Assembly: GCF_000176035.2 (NCBI RefSeq)
Contig: NC_015675.1
Coordinates: 3,724,001 to 3,788,000, forward strand
Direction of reading: 5' to 3'
From: Mesorhizobium opportunistum WSM2075
GTDB taxonomy: Bacteria > Pseudomonadota > Alphaproteobacteria > Rhizobiales > Rhizobiaceae
DNA: 64,000 nt
Shown: positions 1 through 9,115 of the stretch, piece by piece
Numbering within the stretch: the first letter of the stretch is position 1
How the letters are laid out: the number at the start of each line of letters is the position of its first letter
Made by a program: the position numbers and the translations under genes
Notes under the pieces: model-generated
What the model saw: the letters and a program-made list of their open reading frames with translations, nothing else
Database searches by the model: none
What the model was told of the DNA's origin: nothing

Positions 1-46
1 TGTTTTCCAGCACAAAAAATCCTTCACCTACTGCCCTACTGCCTTC

Positions 47-811
47 CTATTCGCCCGGCTTGCGCAGCAGATACGTATCCATGATCCAGCCCTTTTGCCG
101 GCGGGCTTCCTCGCGGGTTTGTTCGATCCTGGCGCCGACGTCACCCAGGCGGCCTGAAATGAGGATCTCATCGGGTGTGCCGAGATAGGCGCCCCAATGG
201 ATGGTGACATCCTGGTCGGCCAGCGTGTTGAAGGCACATTTGCCGTCGAGCATGACGACGGTGCTGCCGGCATTTTCGGCCAGGCCCTCTTCGGTAAGCC
301 TGCGGCCGGTGGTGACCAGGATGGAATCGCCAATGCGGTTCAGCGCCATTTTGTGGCTGGCCGCCAGCGCCTGGATGGCGGTGATGCCGGGGATGACTTC
401 CAGTTCGAAGGCGACATTGCCCCTCAGCCGCACGCGCTCGAGGATGCGCAAGGCGCTGTCGTAGAGCGTGGGATCGCCCCAGATCAGGAAGGCGCCGCAG
501 CCGTCCTCGGCGATCTCGCCGCGGATCAGGCCCTCGTAGATGGCGGCTATGGCTTCGTGCCAGTCGTCGACGGTCGAGCGGTAGGATGGCGCCGGCTCGG
601 CGCGCACCGGCACGTCGAACTCGACGCGGCGCGACTTCGGGTTGGTGACGAAGCGGTCGCAGATCCCGCGCCGCAGGTCGGCAAGGTCGTTTTTCTTCGC
701 GCCCTTGTCGGGAATAAACAGGACGTCCGCCCGGTTCAGGCCGGTTATGGCCTGCACGGTCATGTGGTCTGCATTGCCGGCTCCGATGCCGATGACGAGA
801 AGCGTGCGCAT
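47..811 (-). CDS. cobF: Precorrin-6A synthase (deacetylating) CobF
   Basis: SAM-dependent methylase of the aerobic cobalamin pathway. It methylates precorrin-5 at C1 and releases the extruded two-carbon unit as acetate, giving precorrin-6A in the cytoplasm. The protein is 254 aa, normal for the family. The N-terminus carries the tetrapyrrole-methylase motif GIGAGNADHMTVQAI near residue 6, and WGDPTLYDS lies mid-protein. An in-frame ATG at 895 would add 28 residues of non-family sequence, so the start is placed at 811, just before TLLVIGIGAG. It stands alone, divergent from the next gene, about 50 kb from the main cob cluster in this window. The family call is firm. Confidence 0.93.
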   Translation of the reverse strand: MRTLLVIGIGAGNADHMTVQAITGLNRADVLFIPDKGAKKNDLADLRRGICDRFVTNPKSRRVEFDVPVRAEPAPSYRSTVDDWHEAIAAIYEGLIRGEIAEDGCGAFLIWGDPTLYDSALRILERVRLRGNVAFELEVIPGITAIQALAASHKMALNRIGDSILVTTGRRLTEEGLAENAGSTVVMLDGKCAFNTLADQDVTIHWGAYLGTPDEILISGRLGDVGARIEQTREEARRQKGWIMDTYLLRKPGE

Positions 812-942
812 GAAGCGAACTCCTGCCCGATCGGAGCCTGTTAGTCCAGACATCGTGGCGCGGTCATCGGATATGGAAGGGCTTTGAAACGCCACGTTGA
901 AACGGCTAGGGTCATCGCGACATTCTCGCCGAGGGAGCTTTC

Positions 943-1959
943 ATGTTGCGATATATGCTGAGCGCGGTGCTGGTCTTCTCGACCGTGCCAGCCTTTGCCA
1001 ATGATTCAGTGGCCGAACTCGGCACCGGCGGCCTGATCCTGTCGCGCAGCGACGCCGTGGCGATGCAAAGCGAGGATCTGTTCATCTCGCCCGAAAAGGT
1101 GACGGTCGACTACGTCTTCCACAACAACACCGACAAGGATGTCGATGCGATCGTCGCCTTCCCGATGCCCGACATTTCCGGCAATCCCGAAGAGATGCCG
1201 GCCATTCCCGAGAACCAGAGCGACAACTTCCTTGGCTTCGAGGTGACGATCGACGGTGTCGCGGCAAAGCCGCAGCTCGAGCAGAAGGTGTTCGCGCTCG
1301 GCATCGATATCAGCGCCGATTTGAAGGCGCAGAACGTGCCGTTCAATCCGTTCGGCGACGCGGCCAAGGCGGCCCTGGCGAAGCTGCCGCAAGCGGTGGC
1401 CGACGACTGGGTCAATCGCGGCATCATCATCGAGGATACCGCCGATGACGGGAGCGGCATGAAGTCCAGCTATGCGCCGTTCTGGCAGCTGCGCTCGACC
1501 TATTGGTGGCGCTCGACCTTTCCCGCCAACAAGGACGTTCATGTCGCGCACCGCTACAAACCGAGCGTCGGCGGCACCTCTTCGGTCAGTTTTTTCAACG
1601 AGGGCCAGTTCCAGGGCGCATATGCGGCCTACAAAACCCGCTACTGCATGGACGACACGTTCGAAAAAGCGGTGCGGAAGGCTGCGAAGGACAGCCCCGA
1701 CGGCTACCCGAAATATTATGAAAGCCGCATCGCCTATATCCTGACCACGGGCGGCAACTGGGCGGCGGGCACCATCGGCAAGTTCAAGCTGACCATCGAC
1801 AAGGGCAACCCGAAGGCGCTGGTCTCGTTCTGCGGCGACAATGTCAAAAAGGTTGGGCCGACGAGCTTCGAGATGACCGCTGACGATTTCTATCCCGAGC
1901 ACGACATCGACATCCTCTTGCTTGAACCGTCGGACAGCAGCGGCGGGGACGCGAACTGA
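943..1959 (+). CDS. Secreted DUF4424-type protein
   Basis: A 338-aa protein with a clear signal peptide: a hydrophobic stretch at residues 5-18, then a likely cleavage after AFA near residue 19. The mature part resembles DUF4424 proteins, recognised from the block around EDLFISPEKVTVDYVF followed by HNNTDKDVDAIVAFPMPDI. The function is unknown and the location is probably periplasmic. A GAGGGAG ribosome site precedes the ATG. The TGA stop shares a base with the ATG of folA (TGATG), so translational coupling is likely, although no functional link to folate is apparent. Assignment to DUF4424 is from memory of the family pattern. Confidence 0.8.
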   Translation: MLRYMLSAVLVFSTVPAFANDSVAELGTGGLILSRSDAVAMQSEDLFISPEKVTVDYVFHNNTDKDVDAIVAFPMPDISGNPEEMPAIPENQSDNFLGFEVTIDGVAAKPQLEQKVFALGIDISADLKAQNVPFNPFGDAAKAALAKLPQAVADDWVNRGIIIEDTADDGSGMKSSYAPFWQLRSTYWWRSTFPANKDVHVAHRYKPSVGGTSSVSFFNEGQFQGAYAAYKTRYCMDDTFEKAVRKAAKDSPDGYPKYYESRIAYILTTGGNWAAGTIGKFKLTIDKGNPKALVSFCGDNVKKVGPTSFEMTADDFYPEHDIDILLLEPSDSSGGDAN

Positions 1960-2477
1960 TGCATGTCGCGATCTACGTTGCCATCGCCGAGAATGGCGTG
2001 ATCGGCCGGGACGGCGGGCTGCCCTGGCGGCTCTCCACCGATCTCAAGCGGTTCAAGGCCGACACGATGGGCAAGCCCATCATCATGGGCCGCAAGACCT
2101 ATGAGGGCATCGGCCGGCCGCTGCCGGGCAGGCTCAACATCGTCGTCACGCGCGACAAGGCCTGGCGCGCCGAGGGCGTCGAGGTGGCGCATACGCTGGA
2201 GGCCGCGATCCAGCTGGCGAATGTGCGCGGACGCTGCATGACGGGCGTGGACGAGGTCTGCGTCATCGGCGGCGGCGAGATCTATGCCCAGGCACTGCCG
2301 CTGGCCGACCGGCTGCACGTCACTCATGTTCTGGCCGCCGTCGACGGCGACGCGCATTTTCCACCGATCGACCCGAAATCCTGGCTTATGGTGAGTGCGC
2401 AGGAGGTTCCCGCCGGGGAGAAGGACAGCCACGCGACGCGCTATTCGGTTTACGAGCGCCGCCGCGAGATACATTGA
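1959..2477 (+). CDS. folA: Dihydrofolate reductase
   Basis: NADPH-dependent reduction of dihydrofolate to tetrahydrofolate, supporting thymidylate and purine synthesis. The protein is 172 aa, typical for bacterial DHFR. Visible motifs are the N-terminal AENGVIGRDGGLPWRL, with the substrate-loop Trp and the active-site Asp in the STDLKRFK helix, then GKPIIMGRKTYEGIGRPLPG for NADPH binding and VCVIGGGEIYAQALPLADR near the C-terminus. Its ATG overlaps the stop codon of the upstream secreted-protein gene, so that gene may be cotranscribed. hflK starts about 170 bases downstream. Confidence 0.95.
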   Translation: MHVAIYVAIAENGVIGRDGGLPWRLSTDLKRFKADTMGKPIIMGRKTYEGIGRPLPGRLNIVVTRDKAWRAEGVEVAHTLEAAIQLANVRGRCMTGVDEVCVIGGGEIYAQALPLADRLHVTHVLAAVDGDAHFPPIDPKSWLMVSAQEVPAGEKDSHATRYSVYERRREIH

Positions 2478-2645
2478 TAGACAAAAAGGGCATTGAAAGA
2501 CGACAAAGGGTCGCGACCGGTCCAAATCGGACGAAGTCGGCGGCGCATCGCGTTGAAAGCGTGCCGTGGCGACCCTATAGAAGAACAACACTGGATTTGC
2601 GCCGTAACTCCGGCGCTTGAGGGAATTCCAAGCGAAAGGACATTC

Positions 2646-3761
2646 ATGCCCTGGAACGACAAGAGTGGCGGAGGCGGCGGCCCGTGGGGCGGCGGCGGCA
2701 ACAATCAGGGACCCTGGGGGCAGGGGCCAAAGGGACCGAGCGGCCCGCAGGGTTCGCCTCCCGACCTCGAAGACATCATTCGCCGCGGCCAGGACAGGCT
2801 GCGGCGCGCGCTGCCCGGCGGTGGCGGCGCCAGTCCGGCCGTGTTCGGGCTGATCGCCGCTGTACTGGTCGTTCTATGGGCGTTCCAGGCGGTCTATACC
2901 GTGCAACCGGACGAAGTCGCGGTCGAACTGCGCTTCGGCAAGCCGAAGGCCGAACTCTCGCAGCCCGGCCTGCATTTCCATTGGTGGCCGCTTGAGACCG
3001 TCGAGACTGCAAAGATTTCCGAGCAGCTCGTCGACATTGGCGGCGGCAACACCAGCGGCAACGGCCTGATGCTTTCGGGCGACCAGAATATCGTCAACGT
3101 GCAGTTTTCGGTGGCCTATCAGGTGTCCGATCCCCGGGCCTATCTGTTCGACGTCTCCGACCCGGACGGCATGCTGCGGCAGGTCGCCGAAAGCGCCATG
3201 CGCGAAGCCGTGGGCCGCAGGCCGGCACAGGACATCTTCCGCGATGACCGCCAGGGCATAGCGGCGTCGGTGCGCGAAATCATCCAGACGACGCTGGACG
3301 GCTACAAGGCCGGTCTCAACGTCAACGCCGTCTCGATAGAGGATGCGGCACCGCCACGTGAAGTGGCCGACGCCTTCGACGAGGTGCAGCGTGCCGAGCA
3401 GGACGAGGACAAGTTCGTCGAGCAGGCCAATCAGTATTCCAACCAGAAGCTTGGGCAGGCGCGCGGCGAAGCGGCACAGGTTCGCGAAGACGCGGCCGCC
3501 TACAAGAACCGCGTGGTGCAGGAAGCCGAAGGTGAGGCCCAGCGCTTCATCTCGGTCTACGACGAATATGTCAAAGCGCCCGATGTCACGCGCAAACGGC
3601 TTTATCTGGAAACCATGGAGAGGGTTCTGAAGGACTCGAGCAAGGTCATCGTCGAGCAGGGCAACGGACAAGGTGTCGTGCCCTATCTGCCGCTGCCCGC
3701 ACTGCAGCCCAAGCCGCCGGCACCGGCCGCGCCTGCCGCGAACACGGGAGGGACCCAGTGA
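2646..3761 (+). CDS. hflK: FtsH protease modulator HflK
   Basis: Membrane-anchored SPFH/prohibitin protein that forms the periplasmic HflKC complex around FtsH and modulates its proteolysis. The 371-aa product has a Gly/Pro-rich cytosolic N-terminus (residues about 7-38), one transmembrane helix near residues 64-82, the SPFH domain beginning around VQPDEVAVELRFG, a charged helical stretch rich in Gln and Glu, and a Pro/Ala-rich tail. Start: an ATG at 2493 is in frame, but MPWNDKSGGGG matches HflK N-termini and GAAAGGA sits just upstream. Its stop overlaps the start of hflC (GTGATGG). Confidence 0.95.
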   Translation: MPWNDKSGGGGGPWGGGGNNQGPWGQGPKGPSGPQGSPPDLEDIIRRGQDRLRRALPGGGGASPAVFGLIAAVLVVLWAFQAVYTVQPDEVAVELRFGKPKAELSQPGLHFHWWPLETVETAKISEQLVDIGGGNTSGNGLMLSGDQNIVNVQFSVAYQVSDPRAYLFDVSDPDGMLRQVAESAMREAVGRRPAQDIFRDDRQGIAASVREIIQTTLDGYKAGLNVNAVSIEDAAPPREVADAFDEVQRAEQDEDKFVEQANQYSNQKLGQARGEAAQVREDAAAYKNRVVQEAEGEAQRFISVYDEYVKAPDVTRKRLYLETMERVLKDSSKVIVEQGNGQGVVPYLPLPALQPKPPAPAAPAANTGGTQ

Positions 3762-4705
3762 TGGCCAACCGTCTTCCCATCGTCGTCGCCATCGCGGCGG
3801 TCATCCTGTTCCTGATCTATTCTTCTGTCTTCGTGGTCAATGCCCGCCAGCAGGCGCTGGTGTTGAGGTTCGGCGAGATCGTCGACGTCAAGAGCGAACC
3901 CGGCATCTATTTCAAGGCGCCGTTCTCGTTCTTCGACGCCGACACGGTGCAGCTGATCGAGAACAGGGTGCTGCGCTTCGACCTGGACAACATCCGCGTC
4001 CAGGTGTCGGGCGGCAAGTTCTACGAAGTCGATGCCTTCATCGCCTATCGCATCTCGGATCCGCGCGTCTTCCGTGCCGCCGTGTCCGGCCAGATCGAAC
4101 TGGCGGAAGCGCGGCTCAGGACGCGTCTCGACGCTGCCTTGCGCCGCGTCTACGGTCTGCGCGACTTCGAGGCCGCGCTTTCGGAACAGCGTGCGGTGAT
4201 GATGCGCGAAGTGCGCGATCAGCTCCGGCCCGACGCCACGTCGCTTGGCCTGCAGATCGAGGATGTCCGCATCCGCCGTACCGACCTGACGGCCGAGGTT
4301 TCACAGCAGACCTACGATCGCATGAAGGCGGAACGGCTGGCCGAGGCCGCCAGGCTACGGGCACGCGGCAACGAAGCGGCACAACGCATCACGGCACGCG
4401 CCGATCGTGAAGTCGTCGAGATCGTGGCCGAAGCGCAGAAGGAGTCCGAGATCCTGCGCGGCGAGGGCGAAGCCCAGCGCAGCGCCACCTTCGCGGGAGC
4501 TTACCAGCGCGACCCGGCTTTCTTCGATTTCTACCGGTCGATGAATGCCTATGGCACCGCGCTGGACAACACCGGGACGACGATGGTGCTGTCGCCGAGC
4601 TCCGAGTTCTTCCGCTTCTTCCGCAATCCCGACGGCAAGGAAGGGCCGGCAAACCCGGCACCGGCGCCCGCCGCGCCGGCGACACAACCCAGTACCGGCC
4701 AGTAA
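3761..4705 (+). CDS. hflC: FtsH protease modulator HflC
   Basis: Partner of HflK in the SPFH complex that surrounds FtsH in the inner membrane. The protein is 314 aa, with an N-terminal signal-anchor helix (about residues 7-27), then the SPFH domain starting at RQQALVLRFGEIVDVKSEPG, and a long helical segment containing EIVAEAQKESEILRGEGEA, a family hallmark. The tail is Pro/Ala-rich. A GTG at 3758 is a possible start one codon earlier, but the ATG at 3761 is better spaced from GGGAGGGA. It shares the operon with hflK (stop and start overlap) and the DUF2065 gene that follows within 10 bases. Confidence 0.95.
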   Translation: MANRLPIVVAIAAVILFLIYSSVFVVNARQQALVLRFGEIVDVKSEPGIYFKAPFSFFDADTVQLIENRVLRFDLDNIRVQVSGGKFYEVDAFIAYRISDPRVFRAAVSGQIELAEARLRTRLDAALRRVYGLRDFEAALSEQRAVMMREVRDQLRPDATSLGLQIEDVRIRRTDLTAEVSQQTYDRMKAERLAEAARLRARGNEAAQRITARADREVVEIVAEAQKESEILRGEGEAQRSATFAGAYQRDPAFFDFYRSMNAYGTALDNTGTTMVLSPSSEFFRFFRNPDGKEGPANPAPAPAAPATQPSTGQ

Positions 4706-4712
4706 CGGGCCG

Positions 4713-4901
4713 GTGCAGGATTTCTTCGCGGCGATAGGCCTGGTCCTTGTCATAGAGGGCCTGGTCTATGGCGGCTTCCCCGGCTTTGCGAGGAAGCTCG
4801 CGGGCGAGGTGCTGTCCATGCCGGAAAATGCCTTGCGGATCGGCGGCCTGGTGGCGATCGCCATCGGTGTCGGCATCGTCTGGCTGGTGCGCGGCGGATG
4901 A
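4713..4901 (+). CDS. Small inner-membrane protein, DUF2065 family
   Basis: A 62-aa protein, almost all hydrophobic, with two predicted membrane helices: DFFAAIGLVLVIEGLVYG near the start and GGLVAIAIGVGIVWLV at the end, joined by a short loop ending in MPENALR. This matches DUF2065, a family commonly found directly after hflKC. The start is taken as GTG seven bases past the hflC stop; the longer in-frame reading upstream only translates hflC out of frame. The function is not established. The operon position suggests a part in the HflKC/FtsH membrane-quality system, which is inference. Confidence 0.85.
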   Translation: MQDFFAAIGLVLVIEGLVYGGFPGFARKLAGEVLSMPENALRIGGLVAIAIGVGIVWLVRGG

Positions 4902-5051
4902 GAGCGGCCGGCTTTCGTCTCTGGAATAATGGAGGATTTATCCTCTGCCGATAGTCATAGCCGCAAACGTGCCGTATTTTTTGCCAAGATGGCGCAACGC
5001 GGTATCTTCGCCATTGCGCTTTCTTTTTCAGACATACCGGGAGGCTTCTCG

Positions 5052-6569
5052 ATGACATCCACACTCCTCTTGCGCGCGGCACGGCGGACGTTCATCGCTG
5101 GCGCGGCGGCGCTTCTCGTCGGCGCCGTTGCTGTCCCGTCCTTCGTGACCCCGACATTGGCCGCCGACGGGCCGGCCTCGGTGGCGGACCTTGCGCAAGG
5201 ACTGCTCGGCGCGGTGGTCAACATCTCGACCTCGCAGACGGTGAAGGGCACGGAAGGTCCGGGCGCGGTGCCGATGCCGCAGCTGCCCGAGGGCTCGCCC
5301 TTCCAGGACTTCTTCGACGATTTCTTCAAGAACCGGGGCGGCGACAAGGACAATGGCGCGCAGAAAGTGCAGTCGCTGGGGTCCGGTTTCGTTATCGACG
5401 CCGAACAGGGCATCGTCGTCACCAACAATCATGTGATCGCCGATGCCGACGACATCGAGGTCAATTTCTCCGACGGCATCACGTTGAAGGCGACGCTGGT
5501 CGGCACCGACACCAAGACGGATGTCGCGGTGCTGAAGGTCGATCCGAAAGGCCACAAGCTGACGGCGGTGAAGTTCGGCGATTCCACCAAGATGCGCGTC
5601 GGCGACTGGGTGATGGCGATCGGCAATCCGTTCGGCCTCGGCGGCACCGTCACCGTCGGCATCGTCTCGGCCCGCAACCGCGACATCAATTCCGGCCCCT
5701 ATGACGATTTCATCCAGACCGACGCCGCGATCAACCGCGGCAATTCCGGCGGCCCGCTGTTCAACAGCGCCGGCGAGGTCATCGGCATCAACACGGCGAT
5801 CATTTCGCCGTCCGGCGGCTCGATCGGTATCGGCTTCTCAATCCCCTCGCAGCTCGCCTCGGGCGTTGTCGAACAGCTGCGCCAGTATGGCGAGACACGG
5901 CGCGGCTGGCTCGGCGTGCGCATCCAGCCGGTGACGGACGATATCGCCGAGAGCCTCGGCATGGCGACCGCCAAGGGCGCGCTGGTCGCCGGCGTCATCA
6001 AGGGCGGTCCTGTCGACAACGGCACCATCCAGGCCGGCGACGTCATCCTCAAGTTCGACGGCAAGGATATCCATGAAATGCGCGACCTGCCGCGCGTGGT
6101 CGCCGAAAGCCCGGTCGGCAAGGCGGTCGACGTGCTGATCGTGCGTAAGGGCGTCGAGCAGACCGTGAAGGTGACGCTCGGCCGGCTCGAGGATGGCGAG
6201 AAGGCCGCCAACGCCGAAGAAGGCGGCAATACCGATCAGGACAAGGGCGACAAGGCTCCGGCCGTCTCGACGGCCTCCGTGCTCGGCATGACCGTCGGCG
6301 AACTCAATGACGAGACGCGCAAGAAGTTCAGCATCGCGGCCGATGTGTCGGGCGTCGTCATCACCGATGTCGCCAAGGATTCGGCCGCTTCGGAGCGCGG
6401 CATCCAGCCCGGCGAGGTGATCACCGAGATCGCCCAGGAATCGGTTGCCACGCCCAAGGACGTCATGGACCGGATCGGTGCCCTTAAGGAACAGGGGCGC
6501 AAGAACGCGCTGCTGATGCTGGCGTCGAAGACCGGCGAGTTGCGCTTCGTGACGATCCGGATGGATTGA
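5052..6569 (+). CDS. Periplasmic Do-type serine protease (DegP/DegQ/MucD family)
   Basis: Serine protease and chaperone handling misfolded envelope proteins. The 505-aa precursor has an Arg-rich signal peptide ending near residue 38 (TPTLAAD), a trypsin-like domain with the triad His127 (TNNHVIA), Asp157 (TKTDVAVLKVD) and Ser232 (NRGNSGGPLF), and two PDZ domains separated by a charged linker around residues 380-410. The start at 5052 is preceded by GGGAGGC and opens directly on the signal sequence; the upstream in-frame ATG at 4929 would bury it. It follows hflKC-DUF2065 by about 150 bases, so an envelope-proteolysis neighbourhood is apparent. A strong terminator lies downstream. Confidence 0.93.
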   Translation: MTSTLLLRAARRTFIAGAAALLVGAVAVPSFVTPTLAADGPASVADLAQGLLGAVVNISTSQTVKGTEGPGAVPMPQLPEGSPFQDFFDDFFKNRGGDKDNGAQKVQSLGSGFVIDAEQGIVVTNNHVIADADDIEVNFSDGITLKATLVGTDTKTDVAVLKVDPKGHKLTAVKFGDSTKMRVGDWVMAIGNPFGLGGTVTVGIVSARNRDINSGPYDDFIQTDAAINRGNSGGPLFNSAGEVIGINTAIISPSGGSIGIGFSIPSQLASGVVEQLRQYGETRRGWLGVRIQPVTDDIAESLGMATAKGALVAGVIKGGPVDNGTIQAGDVILKFDGKDIHEMRDLPRVVAESPVGKAVDVLIVRKGVEQTVKVTLGRLEDGEKAANAEEGGNTDQDKGDKAPAVSTASVLGMTVGELNDETRKKFSIAADVSGVVITDVAKDSAASERGIQPGEVITEIAQESVATPKDVMDRIGALKEQGRKNALLMLASKTGELRFVTIRMD

Positions 6570-6588
6570 GATTTCAATCCGGCGATTC

Positions 6589-6617
6589 AAAAAGGCGGCT
6601 AACCGGCCGCCTTTTTT
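6589..6617. terminator. Bidirectional intrinsic terminator
   Basis: A perfect 6-bp GC stem, GGCGGC (6594-6599) and GCCGCC (6606-6611), with a 6-base loop, is flanked by five A on the left and six T on the right. It can therefore terminate transcription in both directions. It lies between the convergent protease gene and the acetyltransferase gene, overlapping the stop codon of the latter. Confidence 0.85.
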
Positions 6618-7171
6618 CTTGCTTGCCAGTCCTTGCGCGAAAGCCGGTAGAGCACATGCCGCTTGAGTGCGGGGTGGCTGTCGGGAATGTTGGGATGATC
6701 GAAGTCGGCTGATGGATCGGCTGTCATGCCGAGACGTTCCATGACGGCCGTGGAGCGGCGGTTGGCCGCGACGGCGAATGACACGATTTCATCGAGGCCA
6801 AGCGTCTCGAAGCCGTAGGCTAGCCACGCCTCGGCTGCCTCGGTGACGTAGCCCTTGCCCCAGAAGTCAGGCGCCAGCCGCCAGCCGATCTCGACGGTGC
6901 CGGCCGGCAGGGACGGCACATGATCGGTGTCGAGGAGGCCGACAAAGCCGATGCACTCGCCCGTGGCGACAATTTCGGCTGCCGCGAAACCGTAACCATC
7001 CTCAGCGATCCAGGCGCGGAATTCATCCATCTTGGCGTCCGCCTGGGCGCGGTCGCGGCGGAACGGGAAGAACTCCATGACCCGTTCGTCGGAGTTGATG
7101 CGGTGGAACAGGTCGCGGTCGCGGTCTTCCCAGTTGCGCAGGATCAGGCGCTCGGTTCGCAATGGTTTCAT
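6599..7171 (-). CDS. GNAT acetyltransferase, RimJ/RimL-like
   Basis: A 190-aa acetyltransferase of the RimJ/RimL type, which transfers acetyl from acetyl-CoA to an amine. Recognised by the opening LRTERLILRNWEDRDRDLFHRIN, the acetyl-CoA-binding block around EIGWRLAPDFWGKGYVTEAAEA, and the late segment VAANRRSTAVMERLGM. The substrate cannot be deduced. Its ATG overlaps the TGA of serB by four bases (ATGA), so the two are cotranscribed; a link to serine metabolism is possible but not shown by sequence. Confidence 0.9.
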   Translation of the reverse strand: MKPLRTERLILRNWEDRDRDLFHRINSDERVMEFFPFRRDRAQADAKMDEFRAWIAEDGYGFAAAEIVATGECIGFVGLLDTDHVPSLPAGTVEIGWRLAPDFWGKGYVTEAAEAWLAYGFETLGLDEIVSFAVAANRRSTAVMERLGMTADPSADFDHPNIPDSHPALKRHVLYRLSRKDWQARKKAAG

Positions 7172-8055
7172 TGCACGAATTCTTCCTGGCGATAGCCCTG
7201 CAGATAGAGCAATGCGGTCAGGTCGCCATGGTCGATGCGAATCTTGGCCTGGGCCGCCACGGTCGGCTTGGCATGGAGCGCGACACCGGTGCCGGCCAGG
7301 CGGATCATGTCGAGATCGTTGGCACCGTCGCCGACGGCGATCGCATCAGCCGGTGTCAAGCCGAGGCGGGCGGTGATTTCGAGCAGCGCATCGGCCTTGG
7401 CGGCGCGGCCAAGGATCGGCTCGCCGACCAGCCCGGTGAAGCATCCGTCCTGTTCAAGCAAGCGGTTGGCTCGGTTCTCCTGGAACCCAAGCATGGCCGC
7501 GATGCGCGTGGTGAAGACTTCGAAGCCGCCAGACACGAGCGCCGTCCAGGCGCCGTTGGCGCGCATGGTCTGAACCAGGGCGCGGCCGCCTGAGGCCAAT
7601 GTCAGCCGGTTGGTGACGATGCGGTCGACCACGGCGGCTTCGAGGCCCTTCAGCAGCGCCACGCGTTCGCGCAGCGCCGGTTCGAAAGCGATCTCGCCAT
7701 TCATCGACCGCGCCGTGATGACGGCAACACGATCCTTGATGCCGATCTCGTCGGCCAGTTCGTCGATGCATTCCTGGTCGATCATGGTCGAATCCATGTC
7801 GGCGATGAGGATCTTCTTTCGCCTTGCGTCAGCCTGCTGGACGATCACATCGACCGGCTCCGCGGCCAGTGCGGCGCGCAGGACGGCGGTGGTTTCGGCG
7901 GCGTCGGCTTCTTGCGGCAGGGCAAGATCGCAGGCAATCCCTTCGGCCAGCCAGACGACGGCGCTTGCGCCCACCGACCGTGAGGCCATATTCGCAAGCG
8001 ACGGCGACAGAGCGCGGTCAGCGGGACGGGAAACAAGCGTGGCAATGAGCGGCAT
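7168..8055 (-). CDS. serB: Phosphoserine phosphatase
   Basis: Last step of serine synthesis: phosphoserine to serine plus phosphate. The 295-aa protein has an N-terminal regulatory-type region followed by a HAD domain with [18 protein letters not shown] (nucleophile Asp in DxDST), the [12 protein letters not shown] motif II, and [16 protein letters not shown] (Mg ligands). Start: the frame is open to 8196, but [16 protein letters not shown] is the family-like N-terminus, placing the ATG at 8055. That start overlaps the miaA start region on the opposite strand by 11 bases if miaA begins at its ATG. It is followed by an overlapping acetyltransferase gene. Confidence 0.94.
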   Translation of the reverse strand: MPLIATLVSRPADRALSPSLANMASRSVGASAVVWLAEGIACDLALPQEADAAETTAVLRAALAAEPVDVIVQQADARRKKILIADMDSTMIDQECIDELADEIGIKDRVAVITARSMNGEIAFEPALRERVALLKGLEAAVVDRIVTNRLTLASGGRALVQTMRANGAWTALVSGGFEVFTTRIAAMLGFQENRANRLLEQDGCFTGLVGEPILGRAAKADALLEITARLGLTPADAIAVGDGANDLDMIRLAGTGVALHAKPTVAAQAKIRIDHGDLTALLYLQGYRQEEFVQ

Positions 8056-9010
8056 CGAGAATTCCGGCGCGGGTGCGGGCGAAGGCCGCGTGAAGAACGC
8101 GATCCTGATAGCCGGGCCGACCGCCAGCGGCAAGTCGGCACTGGCGCTCGACTTGGCAGAACGCACGGGCGGCGTCATCGTCAACACCGATTCCATGCAA
8201 GGCTATTCGGTTCTCGACGTGCTGACCGCCAGGCCGGGAGCGGCCGACCTCGCACGAGCGCCGCATTTTCTCTATGGGCACGTCCATCCCGGCACCGCCT
8301 ACTCGACGGGAGCATGGCTGCGCGACGTGACGAAGCTGATCGACGACGGCGCGCTCTCGCGACGGCCGATCTTCGTCGGCGGCACCGGGCTTTACTTTCG
8401 CGCGCTGGCCGAGGGCATTTCGGAAATGCCCGACATTCCCCAGCAGGTGCGCGACCGCTGGCGCTACGAACTGAAGGAACAGGGATCGGTCAAGCTGCAT
8501 GGCATCCTGCTGCGCGAGGATTCGAGAACCGCCATGCAATTGAAGCCCACCGACAGCCAACGCATCGTGCGCGCGCTCGAAGTGCTCGATGCATCCGGCC
8601 GATCGATCCTGGAATGGCAGGCCGAGCGCGGCCGGCCGCTCATCGACAGGCAGACGGCGCATTTCCGGGTCATCGAGCCGGACCGGGCTGTGCTGGTCGA
8701 TCGCATCGAAAGGCGTTTCGACCAGATGCTGGACAAGGGCGCGCTGGAGGAAGTCAGGCAACTTGCGGCTCTTCATCTCGATCCGGACCTGCCGGCGATG
8801 AAGGCGATCGGCGTTCGTGAGCTGCAGGGCGCGATGGCCGGGCAATCCAGTTTTCCCGAGGCGATCGAACGCGCCAAGATCGCGACGCGGCAATATGCCA
8901 AGCGGCAGGCGACCTGGTTCCGGCATCAACTGGGGCCGGAATGGCAAAGATTGCGCCCTGGTGACGATCTCGAAACCACGATCCAAGCACTTGTTGCCAA
9001 TACAACCTGA
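8045..9010 (+). CDS. miaA: tRNA dimethylallyltransferase MiaA
   Basis: Adds a dimethylallyl group to N6 of A37 in tRNAs that read codons beginning with U. The protein is 321 aa, with the P-loop [18 protein letters not shown], the [13 protein letters not shown] substrate motif and the [11 protein letters not shown] block, all diagnostic. Start uncertain: the ATG used here gives [13 protein letters not shown] before the conserved core, whereas a GTG at 8090 has a better ribosome site (GAAGG, five bases away) and would abolish the overlap with serB. The serB gene runs divergently from the same few bases, so there is almost no intergenic promoter space. Confidence 0.94.
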   Translation: MSGIENSGAGAGEGRVKNAILIAGPTASGKSALALDLAERTGGVIVNTDSMQGYSVLDVLTARPGAADLARAPHFLYGHVHPGTAYSTGAWLRDVTKLIDDGALSRRPIFVGGTGLYFRALAEGISEMPDIPQQVRDRWRYELKEQGSVKLHGILLREDSRTAMQLKPTDSQRIVRALEVLDASGRSILEWQAERGRPLIDRQTAHFRVIEPDRAVLVDRIERRFDQMLDKGALEEVRQLAALHLDPDLPAMKAIGVRELQGAMAGQSSFPEAIERAKIATRQYAKRQATWFRHQLGPEWQRLRPGDDLETTIQALVANTT

Positions 9011-9115
9011 AAAGTTGACCCCAAGGAAAGAGTTCCCGCCGAGGTTGTCCAAGTTAACGCTCCGTAAGTCGGTCCGTGCCATAAAGTCGATGGGCACTTT
9101 TCCATCGGGGAGCAG

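Noticed and set aside
4932..4945. Palindrome GAGGAT-TT-ATCCTC before the Do-type protease gene
   Set aside because: Too short to be meaningful alone, and no matching site elsewhere in the window or regulator gene nearby.
9046..9070. TTAACGCTCCGTAAG as a CtrA-type site before the GGDEF gene
   Set aside because: The second half does not match TTAA at the required spacing.
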